From a bacterium (GTDB lineage: Bacteria > Bacillota > Clostridia > Lachnospirales > Lachnospiraceae), in contig SFRL01000036.1 in assembly GCA_004562765.1 (NCBI GenBank), forward strand, positions 1 to 31,069: a DNA stretch of 31,069 nt. The letters are read 5' to 3'. Position numbers and translations under genes: made by a program. The notes beneath the pieces were generated by a model. That model had not been told where the DNA came from. It made no database searches and was given only the letters and a program-made list of their open reading frames with translations. Below are positions 7,245 to 15,147 of the stretch, piece after piece; positions within the stretch are counted from its first letter, which is position 1, and every line of letters starts with the position of its first letter.

Positions 7245-8832
7245 GAATACCTTGTATACCGTCTTTTTTAAAAATGTCCTTGTAATATCCAATCTCATCC
7301 CGGATGATCTCGTCAATGACCCGCATGCCTAAGACCTCCACCGGGGCCTTGTCATCGGTCAGGATCAGATCTCCCGGCTCATAAACAGTCATTGCCTCTG
7401 CCACTGTCCCCATCATTGCGGCCAATTCTTCATCTGCCTCCGCAGCAACACCTTCTGCCATCAGTGCAAGCATATCCGGATTGTCCGACGCAAACAGTTC
7501 CCGGTTTGTATTGTTTGCCACATCCGCCGTATATACCTGATCAAATACACTGGCAATGGTGTCAGACAGATAGGCATTGATACTCTCCTCCCCGTCAGAT
7601 TTCATGTTCATATTGACGACCATGACTCCGCCCGGTTTCAGATGTGCTTTCACCTCGGAAAAAAATTCCACGGAAGACATCTGAAAAGGGATCGTGATGT
7701 CCTGATAAGCATCCACCATGATGACATCGTAGGTCTTATCCACCGCCTGCAGATAGGCTCTGCCGTCATAAGTCGTTACCGGAATATCATCCGACAGGTC
7801 GAAATAAGTTCCTGCCAGATCGGTGATCTTCTGATCGATCTCCACTCCCTCAATATTTAGTGCCCCTGAGAAATATTTTTGGCACTGTGTAGCAAAAGTG
7901 CCGGTTCCCATTCCGAGAATCAGCACATCACTCAATGCGTCTTTTTGCATGACACCCGCCAGAAACGGCGCTGCCAGCGCATAATCATAGTACATTCCGG
8001 TCAGCCCGTCCTCCTTCATCTTCACCGACTGCACGCCAAAAAGCACATTCGTTGAAAGGATCACACGGCTGTCCGTCTCTTTTACCTGCAGATAATTATA
8101 GATCGACTCACCCTCATAGGCGAGATCTTCCTCCCAAAACGCAAAGCTGCCGGAATGTCCGAATACAGAGCAGAGTAAAAACAGGACAAGCGCCAGTGCA
8201 CAGATCCTTTTTCCACTCCTCTTACTGATAAAATAGATCAGACCGAGAACGAGAAGCACCCCGGAAAAGATCAGAAACGTGATCGCCGTTCCCACCGCCG
8301 GGATCGTCACAAATGTAGGCAAAAACGTTCCCAGTATACTTCCGATCGTGTTAAAGGCTCCGAGTGTTCCCACCGTACTTCCGCTGTCATCCAGTGAATC
8401 CACCGTGTACTTTACGAGCGACGGTGTCACGGTACCAAGCAAAAACAACGGATAAACAAAAATGACCATACACGCGATAAATGCCGCCAGCACTAAAAAA
8501 TTGTTGCTGACCGTCAACACGAGCAGACCGGAGATACCCAGTATAATATACTTTCCAACAAGCGGGATCGCGGCGATCCAGACCGCTGCAACAAGGAGCC
8601 TGACATAGAGCTTGTCCGGATTCGGATCCTTGTCAGCAGATCTGCCGCCCCAGATATTGCCCAGCGCCATCGCGATCATGATCGTACCGATGATGATCGT
8701 CCACACGATCTGCGAAGAACTGAAATACGGTGCCAACAGCCGGCTCGCACCCAGCTCCACTGCCATCACACTCATTCCGGAGAAAAACTCCGTCAGATAA
8801 AGATAATACTTATTTTTTAAAATATTGGTCAT
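7231..8832 (-). CDS. Membrane protein with C-terminal spermidine-synthase-like domain
   Basis: 533 residues from the ATG at 8832, which has CAGGGAG five bases upstream. The N-terminal half (about 1-215) has roughly seven hydrophobic helices, as in the 'fused MFS/spermidine synthase' family. The C-terminal half (about 240-470) is a Rossmann methyltransferase-like fold with the nucleotide loop VLILGMGTGTFA, the acidic strand end IEGVEIDQKI and the spermidine-synthase active-site signature VDAYQDITIPFQMSSVEFF. Aminopropyl transfer from decarboxylated SAM is possible, but many fused members are of unknown activity, and no SAM decarboxylase gene is nearby. It sits 15 bases after a diguanylate cyclase gene and ends in the shared terminator. 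Confidence 0.85.
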   Translation of the reverse strand: MTNILKNKYYLYLTEFFSGMSVMAVELGASRLLAPYFSSSQIVWTIIIGTIMIAMALGNIWGGRSADKDPNPDKLYVRLLVAAVWIAAIPLVGKYIILGISGLLVLTVSNNFLVLAAFIACMVIFVYPLFLLGTVTPSLVKYTVDSLDDSGSTVGTLGAFNTIGSILGTFLPTFVTIPAVGTAITFLIFSGVLLVLGLIYFISKRSGKRICALALVLFLLCSVFGHSGSFAFWEEDLAYEGESIYNYLQVKETDSRVILSTNVLFGVQSVKMKEDGLTGMYYDYALAAPFLAGVMQKDALSDVLILGMGTGTFATQCQKYFSGALNIEGVEIDQKITDLAGTYFDLSDDIPVTTYDGRAYLQAVDKTYDVIMVDAYQDITIPFQMSSVEFFSEVKAHLKPGGVMVVNMNMKSDGEESINAYLSDTIASVFDQVYTADVANNTNRELFASDNPDMLALMAEGVAAEADEELAAMMGTVAEAMTVYEPGDLILTDDKAPVEVLGMRVIDEIIRDEIGYYKDIFKKDGIQGILQVL

Positions 8833-8847
8833 ACACACTCCCTGACG

Positions 8848-9975
8848 CTACGCGAAATAACGTGTGATCCCCGTGCTCACGCGCGTCTCTTTCATATAAA
8901 TACAATTTCTGCCGCCTTCTTTTGCGCGGTAAAGCGCCTGGTCGGCTATATGATACATCTCCTCATAAGTTTCTGTGAGGATCCGTTTATGATGATCAAG
9001 CCCTATACTGATCGTCACGTAAGGATAAAAATTCCCGGGTGCCTGCGGCAGCTTCAGTTCCTCCACTGCCATTTTCAGTTTTTTCGCAAACTGCACAAAA
9101 TCCACCTCACTGACACCCCGCAGCATCACAACAAACTCTTCCCCGCCGATGCGGGCACAGCATCCGCCCATTTCTGCTGTAAGGCGATGCAGCTGCTTTG
9201 CCACAGCGATGATACATTTATCACCTTCCGGGTGTCCGAATGTGTCATTATATTTTTTAAAATTATCAATATCTATCATGATCATGCCGGCAGACTGATG
9301 CTTTTTTCTGCATAATTGCAGCATCTGGGCAGCTTTCGGCTCAAATCCGCGGCGGTTGAGAAGTCCGCTCATCGGATCATGTGCAGATTCCCGATTGGCA
9401 AGTCGCAGCATCCACCGGTCTTCCATCTTCTGAACATAAAGCCGGTATGCATGATCGGACAATACATGACATGCGTACATCAGCATCGCATTGTAAGCGA
9501 CGATATCTACGCCCAGCTTTCGGAAAAAGATCAGTCCCGCAGACGTGGCTACCTGCATCGACAATCCGATATTCGATCCCCTGCCGCTGGATAGATAGGA
9601 CGTAATAAATTTCAGGGTTGCGCTCCACAGCAGGATCTGTGCAATGACCGGGCTCTGCAGATTAAAAGCAAGCAGATCCGTCTCGATCAGGTAAACTGCC
9701 CATATCTCATACAAAAAGTAACGGTGGTCTCCACTGCGGTTCTCCGCCTTCCGATGGATTGCCAGAACTGTAACGGCGAACATGAGCTCTGCCACAAGGA
9801 TCCACATCCAGGTGTCCCCGTAATACCACAGGTCCTCCTTGATCAAGCACTCCAGAGCGACTATTCCCACAGGCACGACAAAAAGCGCACTCGTAAAAAA
9901 CCGATTTGCGCGTGTCAGGTTCTCATATTGAATATGCTGCCTGATATACTCATCCTTTGTTCGTCGTTCAGCCAT
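8848..9975 (-). CDS. Membrane-bound GGDEF diguanylate cyclase
   Basis: 375 residues. The N-terminal part (about 22-180) contains about five or six hydrophobic helices and no recognisable soluble sensor; the GGDEF domain covers about 205-365. It has the metal-binding DIDNFKKYND and GHPEGD segments and an active-site GGEEF at 277-281, so c-di-GMP synthesis is expected. There is no RxxD inhibitory site five residues before the motif. The start has AAAGGAG. It is first in a two-gene unit with the spermidine-synthase-like membrane protein, an association that may link polyamine and c-di-GMP signalling, though that is only inference from position. Confidence 0.93.
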   Translation of the reverse strand: MAERRTKDEYIRQHIQYENLTRANRFFTSALFVVPVGIVALECLIKEDLWYYGDTWMWILVAELMFAVTVLAIHRKAENRSGDHRYFLYEIWAVYLIETDLLAFNLQSPVIAQILLWSATLKFITSYLSSGRGSNIGLSMQVATSAGLIFFRKLGVDIVAYNAMLMYACHVLSDHAYRLYVQKMEDRWMLRLANRESAHDPMSGLLNRRGFEPKAAQMLQLCRKKHQSAGMIMIDIDNFKKYNDTFGHPEGDKCIIAVAKQLHRLTAEMGGCCARIGGEEFVVMLRGVSEVDFVQFAKKLKMAVEELKLPQAPGNFYPYVTISIGLDHHKRILTETYEEMYHIADQALYRAKEGGRNCIYMKETRVSTGITRYFA

Positions 9976-10017
9976 AAAAAGCTCCTTTTTGTGCTTTTAG
10001 CAATTTTATCGACAAAT

Positions 10018-10046
10018 ATTATGACAAAGTTTATCATTTCTGCAAA
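10018..10046 (-). promoter_or_regulatory. Candidate promoter of the diguanylate cyclase unit
   Basis: TTTGCA (10046-10041), a 17-base spacer and CATAAT (10023-10018). Only moderate matches to consensus, but it lies between the SRP terminator and the gene start with correct spacing. Confidence 0.5.
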
Positions 10047-10063
10047 AAAAATGTATTTGCCAA

Positions 10064-10101
10064 TAAAAAAATCCTGACTTCTTCTCTTTCGAAGTCAGGA
10101 T
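10064..10101 (-). terminator. Terminator of the SRP RNA
   Basis: A perfect 11-bp stem (ATCCTGACTTC/GAAGTCAGGAT, 10071-10101) is followed on the minus strand by seven T residues. The plus strand also shows a T-rich run after the hairpin, so it may work weakly in both directions. Confidence 0.92.
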
Positions 10102-10118
10102 ATCTTTTGTTTTATTTT

Positions 10119-10384
10119 ACCGGGCATTCTGCTTTGAATCCACACCATGAACGTTACCCCTGCAGCCAACTCAGCCCAGGCACCCTCGCGGCACATAAGA
10201 GGTCCTGTTTAGTGCTGCTCCATTCCTGACCTGACACGGTTCACAGGTTCCTATTGCGCAAGACCCAGACGTCTACGCCACTTACAGGGGGCTGCTTCAC
10301 AATGAAAAGACCCGGGACAGAACATCACTCCAGCTATAGCGGATTGCTGGTACAGGGTACCGCTAACACCCCAGCTGCCCGGAG
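10119..10384 (-). ncRNA. ffs: Signal recognition particle RNA, large bacterial type
   Basis: About 266 bases. The two ends pair (CCGGGCA at the 5' end with TGCCCGG at the 3' end), and the 5' part has the Alu-domain order GGGGTGTTAGC...GGTACC...GCTATAGC typical of Bacillus-type scRNA. The apical S-domain reads GTCAGGTCAGGAATGGAGCAG (shown in two parts here: GTCAGGTCA-GGAA and TGGAGCAG), with the Ffh-binding GGAA tetraloop at 10226-10223 and the conserved CAGG and AGCAG internal-loop sides. It targets ribosomes making membrane and secreted proteins together with Ffh. It has its own consensus promoter and terminator. Confidence 0.95.
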
Positions 10385-10389
10385 CTTTC

Positions 10390-10418
10390 ATTATAACGGC
10401 TTATGCCTGTTTTGTCAA
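10390..10418 (-). promoter_or_regulatory. SRP RNA promoter
   Basis: A perfect TTGACA (10418-10413), a 17-base spacer and TATAAT (10395-10390). The expected start, about 10383, coincides with the paired 5' end of the SRP RNA. The -35 lies six bases past the stop of the deacetylase gene. Confidence 0.95.
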
Positions 10419-10423
10419 TCACT

Positions 10424-11527
10424 CTAAGGTCGCATCTGTGAATAGCGGCCTCCGGCAGCCAGCTTCACATTTCTATACTGTGCCAGCTCGGATACAGTCA
10501 CAAGCTGATAGCCGCGTTTTCTGAGTTCCGGAACGATCCGCGCAACAGCCGTACGTGTAGAACCGTAAATATCATGCATCAGAATAATATCGCCATCCTT
10601 CACCCGATTCATCACCGTCCGATAAACCGTATCCGCATTCCGGGATTTCCAGTCAAGCGTATCCATAGACCATAAGATCATTGGTTTCCCCGCATTTTTT
10701 CGAAGGCTGCTGCCGATACTGCCATACGGTGGACGCAAAAGCGTCGGCTTTTTTCCGGTGATTGCCTGGATCCTCGCATCTGTTTTGGAGATCTCGCTTT
10801 GGATCTTTGACGCCGAGGCATTTCCCAGCAGTGCATGATCAAAGGAATGATTACCGATCTCACAGCCTGTTTGACTGATCCTCAAAACCGTGTCCGGATA
10901 CCAGTTGATCCGGTTCCCAACCTCAAAAAAAGTGGCACGGGACTCATTTTTCTCCAATGTATCCAGGATATCGGGCGTATACTGGCTCGGTCCGTCGTCA
11001 AAAGTCAGCGCCACCATCGGCTTTGACGGATCAATATGATAAGTACAGCACTTTTTTACCTGACTGCACCTGCTCTTATAAGTTTTACTCCCCGATACAG
11101 CGATCGCCCGCACTTTATAGGCATAAGTCACACCATATGCTGCGGTTTTATCAGTATAAGTGCCTTTTTGAGTCGTCTTGATCAGGGCATAACCGTCATC
11201 CGTACCTTTTACCTTTCGATAAATTTCATACTCCTGTGCCCCGGCGACTTTTTCCCAGCGCAATCCGATGCCGTTCTTTACCGCCTCTGCCTGAAATGAA
11301 GCCGGCTGCTTCAACTCGATTTCTACCGGTTCTTCCGATGTTTCCGTCGATTGTTCGGCTTCATCTGCTGTCTCGTCTGTCCCTGCATCCGGCGTGATGA
11401 TGATCACATCTTCTGATAATTCCTCTGCCGCAGTGCAGGGTATGGGAGCCATACTCGTAAAAAAGAACAATACAAGCAATAACGCTGCCCTTCTTTTTCT
11501 CTTTTGTCTTTCCATTCGGTCTCTCAT
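10424..11527 (-). CDS. Secreted polysaccharide deacetylase with Fn3-like domain
   Basis: 367 residues from the ATG at 11527; an in-frame ATG at 11515 is also possible, as neither has a well-placed ribosome site. A signal peptide (basic start, hydrophobic core about 14-30) is followed by an acidic Thr/Glu linker (about 35-72), a fibronectin type III-like domain (about 75-160) and a NodB domain (about 168-350). All deacetylase motifs are present: TFDDGPS (metal and catalytic Asp), NHSFDH (metal His pair), LRPPYGS, a Trp-Asp segment (WSMDTLDW) and ILMHD. It probably removes acetyl groups from peptidoglycan GlcNAc or another extracellular polymer. It lies 51 bases after the 71-residue gene. Confidence 0.93.
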   Translation of the reverse strand: MRDRMERQKRKRRAALLLVLFFFTSMAPIPCTAAEELSEDVIIITPDAGTDETADEAEQSTETSEEPVEIELKQPASFQAEAVKNGIGLRWEKVAGAQEYEIYRKVKGTDDGYALIKTTQKGTYTDKTAAYGVTYAYKVRAIAVSGSKTYKSRCSQVKKCCTYHIDPSKPMVALTFDDGPSQYTPDILDTLEKNESRATFFEVGNRINWYPDTVLRISQTGCEIGNHSFDHALLGNASASKIQSEISKTDARIQAITGKKPTLLRPPYGSIGSSLRKNAGKPMILWSMDTLDWKSRNADTVYRTVMNRVKDGDIILMHDIYGSTRTAVARIVPELRKRGYQLVTVSELAQYRNVKLAAGGRYSQMRP

Positions 11528-11578
11528 CTCTCATGGATTCCTTTTTCTGCTATCATATGATCTTTACACATTCAAATG

Positions 11579-11794
11579 TCAGATTTCATCAAGATCCATG
11601 CCGCCCAGTGAACAATAATCTATAAAAAGCTGTGTAAATGTCTCGTCGTCCAGCTTTGTTTCATCAATAGAGAGAAGTATTTTCTCCCAACTGTCGTCAG
11701 CTTGAGGTACATTGGCGTGAATGTAGGTTGTCCAGTTCCTCAACGCATCCATACGTGCAGTAGTTCCTTTATATTTCTTACAGATTGAGTGCAT
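11579..11794 (-). CDS. Small protein of unknown function (71 residues)
   Basis: I do not recognise this protein. It is soluble-looking, slightly acidic, with a basic N-terminal 15 residues, two Trp (21 and 36) and an acidic C terminus ending GGMDLDEI. It looks real because a perfect AGGAGG lies seven bases before the ATG at 11794. That ribosome site begins only a few bases after the rubrerythrin terminator hairpin, so its transcription may depend on read-through. It may share a transcript with the deacetylase gene downstream. Confidence 0.65.
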   Translation of the reverse strand: MHSICKKYKGTTARMDALRNWTTYIHANVPQADDSWEKILLSIDETKLDDETFTQLFIDYCSLGGMDLDEI

Positions 11795-11808
11795 GCTGTT
11801 TCCTCCTC

Positions 11809-11846
11809 ATGCAGAAAAGAGGAACGAGTACAATCGTACTCATTCC
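11809..11846 (-). terminator. Rubrerythrin terminator
   Basis: A 12-bp stem (AGGAATGAGTAC with GTACTCGTTCCT, one G-U pair on the minus strand), a 4-base loop and then CTTTTCT. The T run is short, so termination may be partial; the next gene starts 15 bases after it. Confidence 0.65.
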
Positions 11847-11878
11847 TCCATCTGATCCTATATGATTCAGCCCTTATA

Positions 11879-12421
11879 TTAACCGAAGTATCTCTCCAGT
11901 AATCCCTTGAATGCCTTACCATGTCTAGCCTCATCACGAGCCATCTCATGAACAGTATCATGGATCGCGTCAAGATTCAGAGCCTTTGCTCTCTTAGCCA
12001 GATCGGTCTTGCCGGCAGTAGCGCCATTCTCAGCCTCAACACGCATCTCAAGGTTCTTCTTGGTAGAATCGGTAACAACCTCACCTAACAGCTCTGCAAA
12101 CTTTGCAGCGTGCTCTGCCTCTTCGTAAGCAGCCTTCTCCCAGTATAAACCGATCTCAGGATAGCCCTCTCGATGAGCTACACGTGCCATTGCAAGATAC
12201 ATACCAACCTCTGAGCACTCACCGTTAAAGTTTGCTCTTAAATCATCAATGATATCCTGAGGTACACCCTGTGCTACTCCTACAACATGCTCAGCTGCCC
12301 AGCTCATATCTCCGCTCTGCTCGTTAAACTTAGAAGCGGGTGCATTACACTGCGGGCACTTCTCGGGAGCTGCGTCTCCCTCATAAACATAACCACATAC
12401 TGAACATACAAACTTTGCCAT
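11879..12421 (-). CDS. Reverse rubrerythrin (rubredoxin domain first)
   Basis: 180 residues from the ATG at 12421, which has AAGGATGG upstream; the ATG at 12433 lies inside that site. A rubredoxin-like iron centre at the N terminus (CSVCGYVYEG...CPQC, about 5-25) precedes a ferritin-like diiron domain with iron-ligand segments GECSEVGMYL, EEAEHAAKF, VEAENGA and ARDEARHGK. This domain order is the reverse of classic rubrerythrin and matches the clostridial 'reverse rubrerythrin', which reduces hydrogen peroxide with electrons from NADH through partner proteins. It lies directly downstream of a PerR-like regulator with its own promoter and operator, which fits peroxide-induced control. Confidence 0.95.
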   Translation of the reverse strand: MAKFVCSVCGYVYEGDAAPEKCPQCNAPASKFNEQSGDMSWAAEHVVGVAQGVPQDIIDDLRANFNGECSEVGMYLAMARVAHREGYPEIGLYWEKAAYEEAEHAAKFAELLGEVVTDSTKKNLEMRVEAENGATAGKTDLAKRAKALNLDAIHDTVHEMARDEARHGKAFKGLLERYFG

Positions 12422-12485
12422 AATTTTTTCCATCCTTTCTTTTTAGAAGATATATTTTAGCGATTGTTTCGCCTTGATTCATATT

Positions 12486-12532
12486 TTAGGAATCATTACT
12501 AATTTTATACCACGTTTTTGTTTTTCTGTCAA
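12486..12532 (-). promoter_or_regulatory. Rubrerythrin promoter with PerR-type operator
   Basis: TTGACA (12532-12527), a 17-base spacer and TATAAA (12509-12504). Directly after the -10, at 12502-12486, lies TTAGTAATGATTCCTAA, a 17-bp palindrome imperfect at only one base pair, with the AAT-N-ATT core of Per boxes. It covers the expected transcription start, where a bound repressor would block initiation. Binding by the adjacent PerR-like protein is inferred. Confidence 0.75.
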
Positions 12533-12545
12533 TCCTATTTTGTAA

Positions 12546-12932
12546 CTATTTTTCCGGCTCTATACATGCCTCGCATCTTCCGTAGAAAAACACGCTATGC
12601 CCTTCTATGATACCCGGAAACTCATGCTGGGCAAGAAGATTGATATGCTCCAGTCCCTGCATTTTCAGATCCATTACCTGACCGCAGTGCTTACAGATAA
12701 AATGATAATGCGGCTTGGCGTTCCCGTCAAAACGGTCCGGTCCGACCCCTGTGGAAATCGTCTGGATCTCCCCGATATCAGTTAAAAGAGACAGGTTTCG
12801 ATACACCGTTCCCAGACTGATCTTCGGATATTCCTTCCGGAGGTTTTCATAGATCGTCTCTGCTGTCGGATGATCCGTGCGCGTCATCAGAAATTTTTTG
12901 ATGGATTCTCTTTGCCTGCTGTATTTTAACAT
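12546..12932 (-). CDS. perR: Fur-family repressor, PerR-like
   Basis: 128 residues. A winged helix (about 1-80, recognition part KISLGTVYRNLSLL) precedes a dimerisation and metal domain. The PerR regulatory-metal ligands are all recognisable: the HPTAETIY histidine, the Asp of DRFDGN, the HYH pair and the Asp after CGQVMDL. The structural zinc site is CKHC plus CEAC. Together with the rubrerythrin gene 125 bases downstream, this favours a peroxide sensor over iron uptake control, although Fur-family members cannot be separated for certain by sequence. It has GAGAGGA before the ATG and its own promoter with an imperfect palindrome, suggesting autoregulation. Confidence 0.87.
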   Translation of the reverse strand: MLKYSRQRESIKKFLMTRTDHPTAETIYENLRKEYPKISLGTVYRNLSLLTDIGEIQTISTGVGPDRFDGNAKPHYHFICKHCGQVMDLKMQGLEHINLLAQHEFPGIIEGHSVFFYGRCEACIEPEK

Positions 12933-12946
12933 GACATTTTCCTCTC

Positions 12947-12998
12947 AAAATGATAATTGCTACTATTTTATGATAAACGCTGTATCACTTTTTGTCAA
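12947..12998 (-). promoter_or_regulatory. perR promoter with possible autoregulatory operator
   Basis: TTGACA (12998-12993), a 17-base spacer and TATCAT (12975-12970). Just downstream, 12969-12947 forms a 23-bp imperfect palindrome with outer arms AAAAT/ATTTT and inner TA/TA. It is less symmetrical than the rubrerythrin operator. Confidence 0.65.
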
Positions 12999-13075
12999 TG
13001 TAAAAAACAATTTTTTCTCTGCATATTTTTTTCATTGCAGTATAAAATGTACAAATGCAACATCAAGGAGTCACT

Positions 13076-13975
13076 ATGTCCGAATATCGGAGATTCTTTT
13101 CCTATATCTATACCTATGAACAAAATCAAAAAACCTCCAATGCCGGATTCGCAAAAATCGAAATGAAAGGATCGATGACAACGATCGAGCTCCACATGCG
13201 CAATGTCACCCTTGGCACACCTGCTGCCTGCCTTTACTTATTCGTGCGAAGCGATGATGGAATTCTTGGGTTTCCTCTCGGCGATGTTCCTTTTTCCGGT
13301 GGAAACACAGACCGGCGTTTCACCCTGAATCAGCCGGGACTGGGCGAGAGCAGCTACCGTATCTCAGATGTGGCAGGTATTCTGCTTTCTGCCGATGACC
13401 ACATCTGCTTTGTCAGCCAGTGGGATGAAGCACCTATCGACTGGGAGAGTTTTCGTGTCTATCAGTCGGAACCGGAAAATGAACCGGTGTCCGAACCTGC
13501 ACCTGAAGATCATTCCGGCGAAGAAAAAGTCATCCAGTCCACGGAATTGGCGCAGCCACAGCGAAAATCCACCGTTTTTGCTGATGTCCCGCAACCGGAT
13601 ACACAAAATTCTTGGGAAGAAACCTGGCAGCAGCTTACGAGCTCATTACCCCTGCTACATCCGTTTTCCAATGAAAATATCAACTGTGTGCGGGTGGAAT
13701 TAAAGGATCTTCGTCTGCTTCCGCCGTCTAACTGGCATCTGTGCAACAACAGCTTTCTGCTTCATGCCTTTTTTACTTATCGCCATCTGATCTTCGGAAA
13801 AATTCCCTCCGCGAAAGGCCACAGATGGTTTATCGGTATCCCGGGTGTCCGCTATCGTCAGGAGCATGTCCTGGCCGCGATCTTCGGATTCTCGGACTTT
13901 CTGCCCGATAAGGGGAGCAGCGACGCAGATGCCCCTTTCGGCTACTGGGTCGTACCTATGACTGAAGCAGACTAA
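13076..13975 (+). CDS. DUF6128-like protein of unknown function
   Basis: 299 residues from the ATG at 13076, which has AAGGAG five bases upstream; the in-frame ATG at 13055 has none. Two globular parts are separated by an acidic, Pro- and Glu-rich linker (about 130-180). The N-terminal part (1-125) is strand-rich, opening SEYRRFFSYIYTYEQ. The C-terminal part (about 195-295) contains PSNWHLCNNSFLLHAFFTYR and a HRWFIGIPGVRYRQEHVLAA segment. I associate this layout with the DUF6128 group of Lachnospiraceae; the name is from memory and function is unknown. No signal peptide or membrane helix is seen. It is divergent from perR and overlaps the convergent acetyltransferase gene by 20 bases. Confidence 0.7.
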   Translation: MSEYRRFFSYIYTYEQNQKTSNAGFAKIEMKGSMTTIELHMRNVTLGTPAACLYLFVRSDDGILGFPLGDVPFSGGNTDRRFTLNQPGLGESSYRISDVAGILLSADDHICFVSQWDEAPIDWESFRVYQSEPENEPVSEPAPEDHSGEEKVIQSTELAQPQRKSTVFADVPQPDTQNSWEETWQQLTSSLPLLHPFSNENINCVRVELKDLRLLPPSNWHLCNNSFLLHAFFTYRHLIFGKIPSAKGHRWFIGIPGVRYRQEHVLAAIFGFSDFLPDKGSSDADAPFGYWVVPMTEAD

Positions 13976-14501
13976 AGAGCAGATGATCCTCGTACTGACC
14001 CTGGATCAGCGCATATTTTCTCAGCTTACCCTCCAGCCTGAAATCCAATGATTCCAACAGATTGATGGACGGCTCATTGCCCGGCATACAGCACGCCTCT
14101 ATACGATGCAGATCCAGCTCCGTAAAGGCGATCTGTATGACCCGTGCAATTCCCTCTCTTGCATATCCTTGTCCCTGATATGCACTTGAGAGCTTATATC
14201 CGATCTCACACTTATTATAGGAACCGTGTGTAATATTTCGCAGACTAACGGTTCCTATGATCCTGCCCGGCTCCTCCTTCGGAAAAAACCAATAGCGCAT
14301 CATGGTTCCCTTCAGGATCTGGTTATATTCATAATTCATCAGATATCGATGATAATTCTCCGTGTAAAAATTCTGGGGACGTGTCGGTTCATAGCGCTCA
14401 AACAGTTCCCTGTCTTCCTCATAAAACTGCAGTGACTTTTCCGCATAGGTACCATTCAGTATCCGGATCTGCAGTCGCGACGTCTCATACATAAAATTCA
14501 T
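13956..14501 (-). CDS. GNAT family N-acetyltransferase (RimJ/RimL-like)
   Basis: 181 residues. It has the GNAT fold signatures of the RimJ/RimL branch: N-terminal ETSRLQIRI, a central strand with EEPGRIIGTVSLRNI, the acetyl-CoA loop YQGQGYAREGIARVI (about 112-126) and the C-terminal ACCMPGNEPSINLLESLDF. Such enzymes move an acetyl group from acetyl-CoA to a protein N terminus, an antibiotic or a small amine; the substrate here is unknown. Start choice is uncertain: ATGs at 14501 and 14492 both lack a well-placed ribosome site. It is divergent from tadA. Confidence 0.88.
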   Translation of the reverse strand: MNFMYETSRLQIRILNGTYAEKSLQFYEEDRELFERYEPTRPQNFYTENYHRYLMNYEYNQILKGTMMRYWFFPKEEPGRIIGTVSLRNITHGSYNKCEIGYKLSSAYQGQGYAREGIARVIQIAFTELDLHRIEACCMPGNEPSINLLESLDFRLEGKLRKYALIQGQYEDHLLFSLLQS

Positions 14502-14529
14502 GTCTTTTTCGTTTCCTATAGTGTTTGTG

Positions 14530-14538
14530 TGTTATAAT
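14530..14538 (+). promoter_or_regulatory. Extended -10 promoter of tadA
   Basis: TGTTATAAT is a perfect TATAAT with the extended TGn element; no good -35 lies 17 bases upstream. The expected start is about 14545. Confidence 0.65.
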
Positions 14539-14581
14539 CTTATAGAAAGTATATCACACCTGAAAGGATTACGACAGTAAA

Positions 14582-15067
14582 ATGAGAAAAATGTCCCCGG
14601 AAGAAAAATATATGCGGGCTGCATTACGCGAAGCAAAAAAAGCCTATGCTCTGGGCGAAGTACCCATCGGCTGCGTGCTTGTCGCCGACGACAAGATCAT
14701 TGCACGCGGCTACAACCGTCGAAAGACAGATAAGAATACTCTCTCACACGCGGAGACGAACGCCATCCGCAAGGCGAGTAAAAAGACCGGCGACTGGCGT
14801 CTGGAACAGTGCACGATGTACGTGACGCTGGAGCCGTGCCAGATGTGTGCCGGTGCCATCGTGCAGGCGCGGATTCCCAAAGTATATATCGGCACGATGA
14901 ACCCGAAAGCGGGCTGCGCAGGATCCCTTTTAAATCTGCTGCAATTTCCCGCCTTCAACCATCAGGTAGAGATCGAGACCGGCATTCTGCAGGAAGAATG
15001 TTCCGCCATTCTCACCGGTTTTTTTAGGGAAATGCGTGATAAAAAGAAAAAAGGTCTTATACAATAA
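14582..15067 (+). CDS. tadA: tRNA(adenine-34) deaminase TadA
   Basis: 161 residues, close to the E. coli length. It converts A34 to inosine in the anticodon of tRNA-Arg(ACG). The catalytic zinc site is complete: HAE (57-59 region; His ligand and Glu proton shuttle) and PCQMCAG (two Cys ligands). GEVPIGCVLV and the GCAGSLLNLL loop are typical of TadA rather than cytidine deaminases. AAAGGA lies about 13 bases before the ATG, a slightly long spacing; an ATG three codons on is an alternative. Confidence 0.96.
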   Translation: MRKMSPEEKYMRAALREAKKAYALGEVPIGCVLVADDKIIARGYNRRKTDKNTLSHAETNAIRKASKKTGDWRLEQCTMYVTLEPCQMCAGAIVQARIPKVYIGTMNPKAGCAGSLLNLLQFPAFNHQVEIETGILQEECSAILTGFFREMRDKKKKGLIQ

Positions 15068-15102
15068 AATTTTTCGGATATTTTGTTTCCCCCGTTCGTG
15101 TA

Positions 15103-15147
15103 TATAATAGAAGGAGGAAGGTAACCGGATACTCGCGAGACCGTTAC
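15103..15147 (+). promoter_or_regulatory. Leader of the sigma-factor fusion gene: -10, distant Shine-Dalgarno, hairpin
   Basis: TATAAT at 15103-15108 is followed almost at once by a very strong AAGGAGGAAG (15111-15120), about 40 bases before the ATG at 15160, too far for normal use. Between them, GTAACCGG (15121-15128) pairs with CCGTTAC (15141-15147) with one bulge, and CTCGCGAG lies inside. Folding would bring the ribosome site to about 13 bases from the ATG. Whether the -10 serves this gene is uncertain, because a start from it would lie inside or after the purine run. Confidence 0.4.
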
